Source: Acidobacteriota bacterium (GTDB lineage Bacteria > Acidobacteriota > Thermoanaerobaculia > Multivoradales > SZUA-115). From it: a stretch of DNA of 8,621 nucleotides. The notes under the pieces were generated by a model. The model did no database searches. It was not told the DNA's origin and saw only the letters and a list, made by a program, of their open reading frames with translations. Below, in pieces: positions 4,461 to 8,621 of this stretch (its first letter is position 1; every line of letters starts with the position of its first letter). A program made the position numbers and the translations under genes. Location of the stretch: contig QIHU01000478.1 in NCBI GenBank assembly GCA_003231035.1, positions 1 to 8,621 of the forward strand. The letters run 5' to 3'.

Positions 4461-7400
4461 TCAGGCGGTATGACGACGGCGCAGCGAGCGCACCGCCGCC
4501 CCAGCCAGCAGCAGCATCAAGAGCAGGAACCCGAAGGTGCCCAGGGTCGGAATCTCCGCCGGGCTGAGCGGGAATTCGAGCAGCGTCGGGTCGCTGTTGT
4601 TGCCGGGGTCGCCGTTGCCGTCGGGATCCGGGTCGCCGCCGTCTTGCGAAGTGTCGCTGACGATGACCGCGCCCGGGCTGGTGCCGACCGCCGTACTGGT
4701 GCACACGTAGGGGCCGGACTCGGTGCCGGGTTCGATACGAACCTCTAGCGTGACCAACCCCATCTCGCCAACCCCGAGGGTGTTGCCCGGGTCGAGGAGG
4801 CTGGTGTCGGTGTCGCCGTCGAAGGAGCCGTTGACCGCTAGGTCAAGGCTCATCACTCCGCTGACCTCGAAGCTCTGGGCGATCGAGAAGACCGAGGCCA
4901 GATCGACCGTCATGTTGACGTCGGAGAGAGCCACGTTGCCGAGGTTCTGTACGTTGAGGTCGAAGGTGACGAGGAAGAAGCCGCCGCCTTCGTTCACCAC
5001 GTCGACCAGCTGTTTGGCCAGGCCGACGATGGGATCCTCGACCCCGACCGCCGCCAGATGATCCTCGACTTCGCCGTCGGGTGCCGCCCCGGTGGGTAGC
5101 AGTCCAGTCTGCGAGCTGAGGCGAACCCGGGCGCAGGCCGAGCCTTGCGGCGAACCGACCGGCACCGGGAAGGAGAGCACCGTGGTGGTGGCGGCGGCGA
5201 AGGCCACGTCGGTGGCGACTTGTTCGCCAGCGTCGGCCCAGCTACCGTTTTGGTTGAAGTCGACCCACACCGAAACCGCACCGCCGGTGGCTCCGGTGGT
5301 GACGTTGACGGTGCCGATGGTGCCGGGTACCAGGACACTGGTGAAGGAAACGCCGTCCTCATCGTCGGGCGTGCCGTTGACGTCGTCGCCGTTGTGCGCC
5401 GGGCTGGGTTGACCGTCCGGCTCGGTGTCGGTGAGGGCGCCTAGAGTTGGGTTGTTCGTCGGTAGGACGGAATGGCGGGCGCCGTCGTCGGCGAGGAGCG
5501 TCGGGTAGCCGACCGCCGCGTCACCGAAGTCGAGCCCTTTGAGGGTGAAGGTGTAGTCCTCGACCTCACCGTCCATTGCCGGGCCTCCCGGTGTTGCGAC
5601 GCCGGTGGAAGTGAGACGGAAGCGGGCGTAGGAGTCGACCGAAGGGGCGTCGCAAGGCACGGTGAAGGTCACCGTGGTCGCGGCGCCGGTCAGCGGCAGC
5701 GATGTCGCGATCCGGTCGCGCGGATCGGTGAAGGCGCCGTCGCCGTCGTAGTCGACCCAGGCGTCGAGGAGGGGAGTGGTGACACCGGCCGTGTTGGTCA
5801 AGGCGACGGTCAGGTCGGTGGTGGCGCAGGCGCTGGCCATGGCCATGCCGCCCGCGAAGGTCACCCCGTCTTCGTCAGCGCCGTCGCCGCTGGCGGTGAC
5901 GTTGGGTTGGCCGTCGCTCTCGCCGTCGATCATGGCGCCGAGCTGGAAGCCTGGTAGCAGGCCGTGGTGAGGGCCACCGGCGGCGAAGGTGGTGCCGTAG
6001 CTGTCCGGCGCGTCGCCGAAGTCGACCGCCTTGACCTCGACTGCGTAGTCTTCGACCTCACCGTCGAGCGTCGGACCGGCCGGGGCCAGACCACCGACCG
6101 AGCTGAAGCGGAAGCGGGCGAAGGTCTGACCGACGCTGGCCGCGCAGGGCACATCGAGGGTCAGAACGTTGGCCCCGGCGACCAGGGCTTGGCTGGCGAA
6201 AACTTGATCGGTAAGACCGTTGAAGGTGCCATCGCCGTCGAAGTCGATCCAGCCGTCGAGTCGACCGGCGGCACCGGCGGTGACGGTGAGCGACGCCTGC
6301 TGGCAGGTGAAGAGCATGGTGGTGAAGGCGACGCCGTCTTCGTCGTCGTTGGCGGCGGCGCAGGTGCCGACCGTTTGATCGCCGGCCGAGCTGTCGTCGC
6401 CGGTGGCGTCGAGCGGTGCTCCCGCATCGTCTTCGGTGTCGACACAGCTACCGAGGAAGAGGGTGGCCGCGGGGTCCACGCCGTGCGACGGGCCGCCGCT
6501 GGCGAAGGTGGTGAGGTAGCTGTCCGGGGCATCGCCGAAGTCCGAGCCTTCGGCGAGCAGCAGGTAGTCCTCGACTTCACCGTCCATGGCAGGTCCGGCG
6601 TGGCCCAGGCCGCCCGCCGTGCTCAGGCGGAAGCGAGCGAAGGTGTTGCCCTCGCTCGCCGTACAGGGTACGGCGAAGGTGAGTGTCGTGGTGCCGGCAC
6701 CGAGCGCCTGGCTGGCGAACACCTGGTCGCCCGCGGTGGCGAAAGAACCATCGCCGTCGAAGTCGATCCAAGCGTCCATCAGTCCCGCGACGCTGGCGGT
6801 GACGGTGATCCGCGCCGCGCGGCAGGCCACCAAGGGGGTGTCGAAGACGATGCCGTCTTCGTCGTCGTTGGCGGCGCAGGTGCCCACCGTGGTCGCACCC
6901 ACCGTCGCATCGTCGCCCGAGGCGTCGAGCGGGGTGGAGGCGTCGGCCTCGGTGTCGACACAGGTGCCGAAGAAGAGGCCCAGGGCCGCGTCGACCCCGT
7001 GGTTGGGTCCGCCGGAGGCGAAAGTGGTCTGGTAGCTGTCGGGAGCATCGCCGAAGTCGGTGCCCTTGAGCAGTACCGTGTGGTCTTCGATTTCACCGTC
7101 CATCGCCGCGCCGCCCGGGCCGGCGACGCCGGTCGAGCTGAGGCGGAAACGGGAGAAGCTCTGGCCGGCCGAAGCCGAGCAGGGGACGGCGACGGTCAGC
7201 GCGTTGAGCCCGGCGGCGACCGCCTGGCCGGCGAAGACCCGTTCGGCGACGGCGAAGGAGCCGTCACGGTCGAAGTCGATCCAGCCGTCGAGCACCCCGG
7301 CGGCGCCGGCCACTACGCTGATGTCGGCGTTCTGGCAGGCGATCAACATGGTGGCGAAGATCACCCCGTCCTCGTCGTCACCCCCGGCGCAAGCTCCAGC

Positions 7401-8621
7401 GACGTTGGCCCCGGCGGCGAGGTCATCGCCGTTGGCGGTAGCCGAGACTTGGCCGTTGAGTTCCGTATCGGCGCAGACGCCGAGGAAGAGGCTGGAGGTC
7501 GTATCGACGCCGTGCAGCGGTCCGCCGCTTCCGACCAGGGTGCCGTAGCTGTCCGGCGCGTCGCCGTAGTCGGAACCCTTGAGCAGTACAGCGTAGTCCT
7601 CCACTTCACCGTCCATCACCGGTCCGCCGGGAGTGGCGATACCGCTGGAACTGAGGCGGAAGCGGGCGAAGCTGGTACCGGCAACCGCGTTACAAGGAAC
7701 GGCGATGGTCCGGCTGTTGCTGCCGGCGGCCAGGGCGTTGCCGGCGAAGATGCGCTCCCCGGCGTCGGCCCAGTCGCCGTCCCGGTTGAAGTCGATCCAG
7801 CCGTCGAGGGTGCCGGCGATATTGGCGGTGATCGTCATGCTGGCGTTCTGGCAGGCGATCACCATGGTGGTGAACGCGACGCCGTCTTCGTCGTCGTTGA
7901 CCGTGGCGCAAGTGCCCACGGTGCCGCTGCCGGCGCCGTTGTCGTCGCCATCGGCCAGCGCGCTGGGTTGGCCGTCCGCTTCCGTGTCGACGCAGGCGCC
8001 GAGGTGGAATGGGTTGGTCGGATCGACCCCGTGCAGGGCGCCACCGTCGGCCATCAGGGTCGGGTAGGTGGCCGGAGCGTCACCCCAGTCGTTGCCCTTG
8101 ACCAGCACCGCGTAGTCCTCGACCTCACCGTCGAGCGCCGGGCCACCGGTGGCGCCGAGGCCGCCGACCGAACTCAGCCGGAAGCGGGCGACTTGCGTGC
8201 CGGCGGCGGCGTCGCAGGGGACGGCGAAGGTCAGGGTGTTGGCTCCGGCGGCGAGCGGTTGGGCGGTGAAGATCTGGTCGGTGGCGTCAAAGGCGGTGTT
8301 GCCGTTGAAGTTGATCCAGCCGTCGAGCATCGCCGCCTGGTTGCTGGTGACGGTCACCTGCGCCATCTGGCAGGCGATCACCATGGTGTCGAAGATCACG
8401 CCCTCTTCGTCGTCGGCGCAGGGGCCGATGGTGGTCGTTCCCACGCTGCCATCATCGCCATCGGCGGCGGCCGAGGGCTGGCCGTCGGCCTCGGTGTCGA
8501 TGCAGGCGCCAAGGAACAGCGGGTCAATCGGGTCGACCAGGTGGCTGGCGCCGCCGCTGCCGGTGGTGGTGCCGAAGCTGTCCGGGGCGTCACCGAAGTC
8601 GGTGCCCTCTATGCCGATCAG
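4461..8621 (-). CDS. Giant GEVED-repeat surface protein with IPTL-CTERM tail, 5' end outside the window
   Basis: Large secreted or surface-anchored protein; 1386 residues are visible and the frame is still open at the right edge, so start and signal peptide are missing. Seven tandem GEVED units each begin with D-[FWY]-GDA and end with DGE[VI]ED. Inside each are a GVDP-type turn, an acidic DDEDG stretch, a DGWIDFDGDGSF-like loop resembling calcium-binding D-x-D-x-DG loops, and FARFRLSS. Units one to five have four cysteines each. After the array comes a DUF11-like beta-sandwich segment (about 5035-4580), with NLGNVALSDV and the tail SQDGGDPDPDGNGDPGNN common to such proteins. The end is IPTLGTFGF, a hydrophobic helix (LLLMLLLAGAAV) and RSLRRR: an IPTL-CTERM, PEP-CTERM-like exosortase signal. 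Role inferred: adhesion or extracellular matrix; no enzymatic motif is visible. The 4 kb open frame with constant codon style argues against sequence errors here. Confidence 0.9.
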   Translation of the reverse strand: MIGIEGTDFGDAPDSFGTTTGSGGASHLVDPIDPLFLGACIDTEADGQPSAAADGDDGSVGTTTIGPCADDEEGVIFDTMVIACQMAQVTVTSNQAAMLDGWINFNGNTAFDATDQIFTAQPLAAGANTLTFAVPCDAAAGTQVARFRLSSVGGLGATGGPALDGEVEDYAVLVKGNDWGDAPATYPTLMADGGALHGVDPTNPFHLGACVDTEADGQPSALADGDDNGAGSGTVGTCATVNDDEDGVAFTTMVIACQNASMTITANIAGTLDGWIDFNRDGDWADAGERIFAGNALAAGSNSRTIAVPCNAVAGTSFARFRLSSSGIATPGGPVMDGEVEDYAVLLKGSDYGDAPDSYGTLVGSGGPLHGVDTTSSLFLGVCADTELNGQVSATANGDDLAAGANVAGACAGGDDEDGVIFATMLIACQNADISVVAGAAGVLDGWIDFDRDGSFAVAERVFAGQAVAAGLNALTVAVPCSASAGQSFSRFRLSSTGVAGPGGAAMDGEIEDHTVLLKGTDFGDAPDSYQTTFASGGPNHGVDAALGLFFGTCVDTEADASTPLDASGDDATVGATTVGTCAANDDEDGIVFDTPLVACRAARITVTASVAGLMDAWIDFDGDGSFATAGDQVFASQALGAGTTTLTFAVPCTASEGNTFARFRLSTAGGLGHAGPAMDGEVEDYLLLAEGSDFGDAPDSYLTTFASGGPSHGVDPAATLFLGSCVDTEDDAGAPLDATGDDSSAGDQTVGTCAAANDDEDGVAFTTMLFTCQQASLTVTAGAAGRLDGWIDFDGDGTFNGLTDQVFASQALVAGANVLTLDVPCAASVGQTFARFRFSSVGGLAPAGPTLDGEVEDYAVEVKAVDFGDAPDSYGTTFAAGGPHHGLLPGFQLGAMIDGESDGQPNVTASGDGADEDGVTFAGGMAMASACATTDLTVALTNTAGVTTPLLDAWVDYDGDGAFTDPRDRIATSLPLTGAATTVTFTVPCDAPSVDSYARFRLTSTGVATPGGPAMDGEVEDYTFTLKGLDFGDAAVGYPTLLADDGARHSVLPTNNPTLGALTDTEPDGQPSPAHNGDDVNGTPDDEDGVSFTSVLVPGTIGTVNVTTGATGGAVSVWVDFNQNGSWADAGEQVATDVAFAAATTTVLSFPVPVGSPQGSACARVRLSSQTGLLPTGAAPDGEVEDHLAAVGVEDPIVGLAKQLVDVVNEGGGFFLVTFDLNVQNLGNVALSDVNMTVDLASVFSIAQSFEVSGVMSLDLAVNGSFDGDTDTSLLDPGNTLGVGEMGLVTLEVRIEPGTESGPYVCTSTAVGTSPGAVIVSDTSQDGGDPDPDGNGDPGNNSDPTLLEFPLSPAEIPTLGTFGFLLLMLLLAGAAVRSLRRRHTA
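4464..4553 (-). other. IPTL-CTERM sorting signal of the repeat protein
   Basis: The last 30 residues follow the three-part plan of exosortase substrates: IPTL motif, a hydrophobic span of about 17 residues, and a basic RSLRRRHTA end. The usual acidic-Trp-Gly after IPTL (as in IPTLSEWG) is replaced by TFG. Family knowledge predicts cleavage and transfer at the outer envelope by an exosortase, which is not encoded in this window. Confidence 0.8.
5045..8600 (-). repeat. Seven tandem GEVED units of about 490-520 bp
   Basis: The first base of the opening D[FWY]GDA motif of each unit lies at 8600, 8090, 7571, 7058, 6542, 6023 and 5531 (minus strand), giving periods of 510, 519, 513, 516, 519 and 492 bases, all multiples of three. 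The last unit ends near 5045. Units one to five are close copies with four cysteines each. Unit six keeps two, and unit seven has none at those positions and shows a weakened opening (DFGDAAVGY). The divergence towards the C-terminus suggests that the N-terminal units expanded more recently by duplication. Confidence 0.88.

Noticed and set aside
5472..8067. Several open frames on both strands within the GEVED array
   Set aside because: They recur with the repeat period and are low-complexity shadows (P/S/A/T/R-rich) of the repeat-coding frame.
5045..8600. CRISPR or non-coding satellite array
   Set aside because: The period is about 510 bases, every step is a multiple of three, and the frame encodes conserved GEVED domains throughout.

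Overview
The window is GC-rich DNA (apart from about the first 300 bases) from a bacterium, probably Gram-negative. Two traits narrow it down. The cell-surface protein ends in an IPTL-type (PEP-CTERM-like) sorting tail, which implies an exosortase system and an outer membrane. The glutaminyl-tRNA synthetase carries a YqeY-like C-terminal extension, as in Deinococcus and scattered environmental lineages. An Acidobacteriota-like or deltaproteobacterial-type genome, perhaps metagenome-assembled, would fit, but the phylum is inference only.

Layout, left to right. Bases 1-328 hold no convincing gene; they contain an inverted repeat followed by a TTGACA promoter candidate. A plus-strand gene (329-1381) encodes a class I SAM-dependent methyltransferase with a degenerate Trm112-like N-terminus. 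Its last 39 codons run antisense through the 3' end of the next gene. Everything else reads on the minus strand. There is a small toxin-antitoxin module: an AbrB/MazE-type antitoxin (1661-1849, ancestrally to 1888) and a Doc/Fic-fold toxin (1263-1646). Next comes glutaminyl-tRNA synthetase with a YqeY extension (2004-4307; its displaced last 54 codons lie at 1972-2136). A strong intrinsic terminator (4389-4424) separates it from a very large secreted protein (4461 to beyond 8621, start not in the window). That protein is built from seven tandem GEVED units of about 164-173 residues, a DUF11-like segment and the IPTL-CTERM tail.

The most notable observations are two lesions about 255 bases apart. 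The antitoxin has a near-ideal ribosome-binding site and ATG, but its third codon is TAA, and family-like sequence resumes in the same frame. The synthetase has lost one base near 2136-2138, which throws the end of the YqeY domain out of frame. They may be sequence errors, true decay, or, for the antitoxin, a mini-ORF leader. In the GEVED array the cysteines vanish in pairs in the last two units, which predicts the disulfide pattern.

The genes do not form one pathway. The synthetase is housekeeping, the toxin-antitoxin pair is an accessory insertion between it and the convergent methyltransferase, and the repeat protein is its own transcription unit ending at the terminator. I see no wholly new system; the value lies in the lesions, the module boundary and the repeat architecture.
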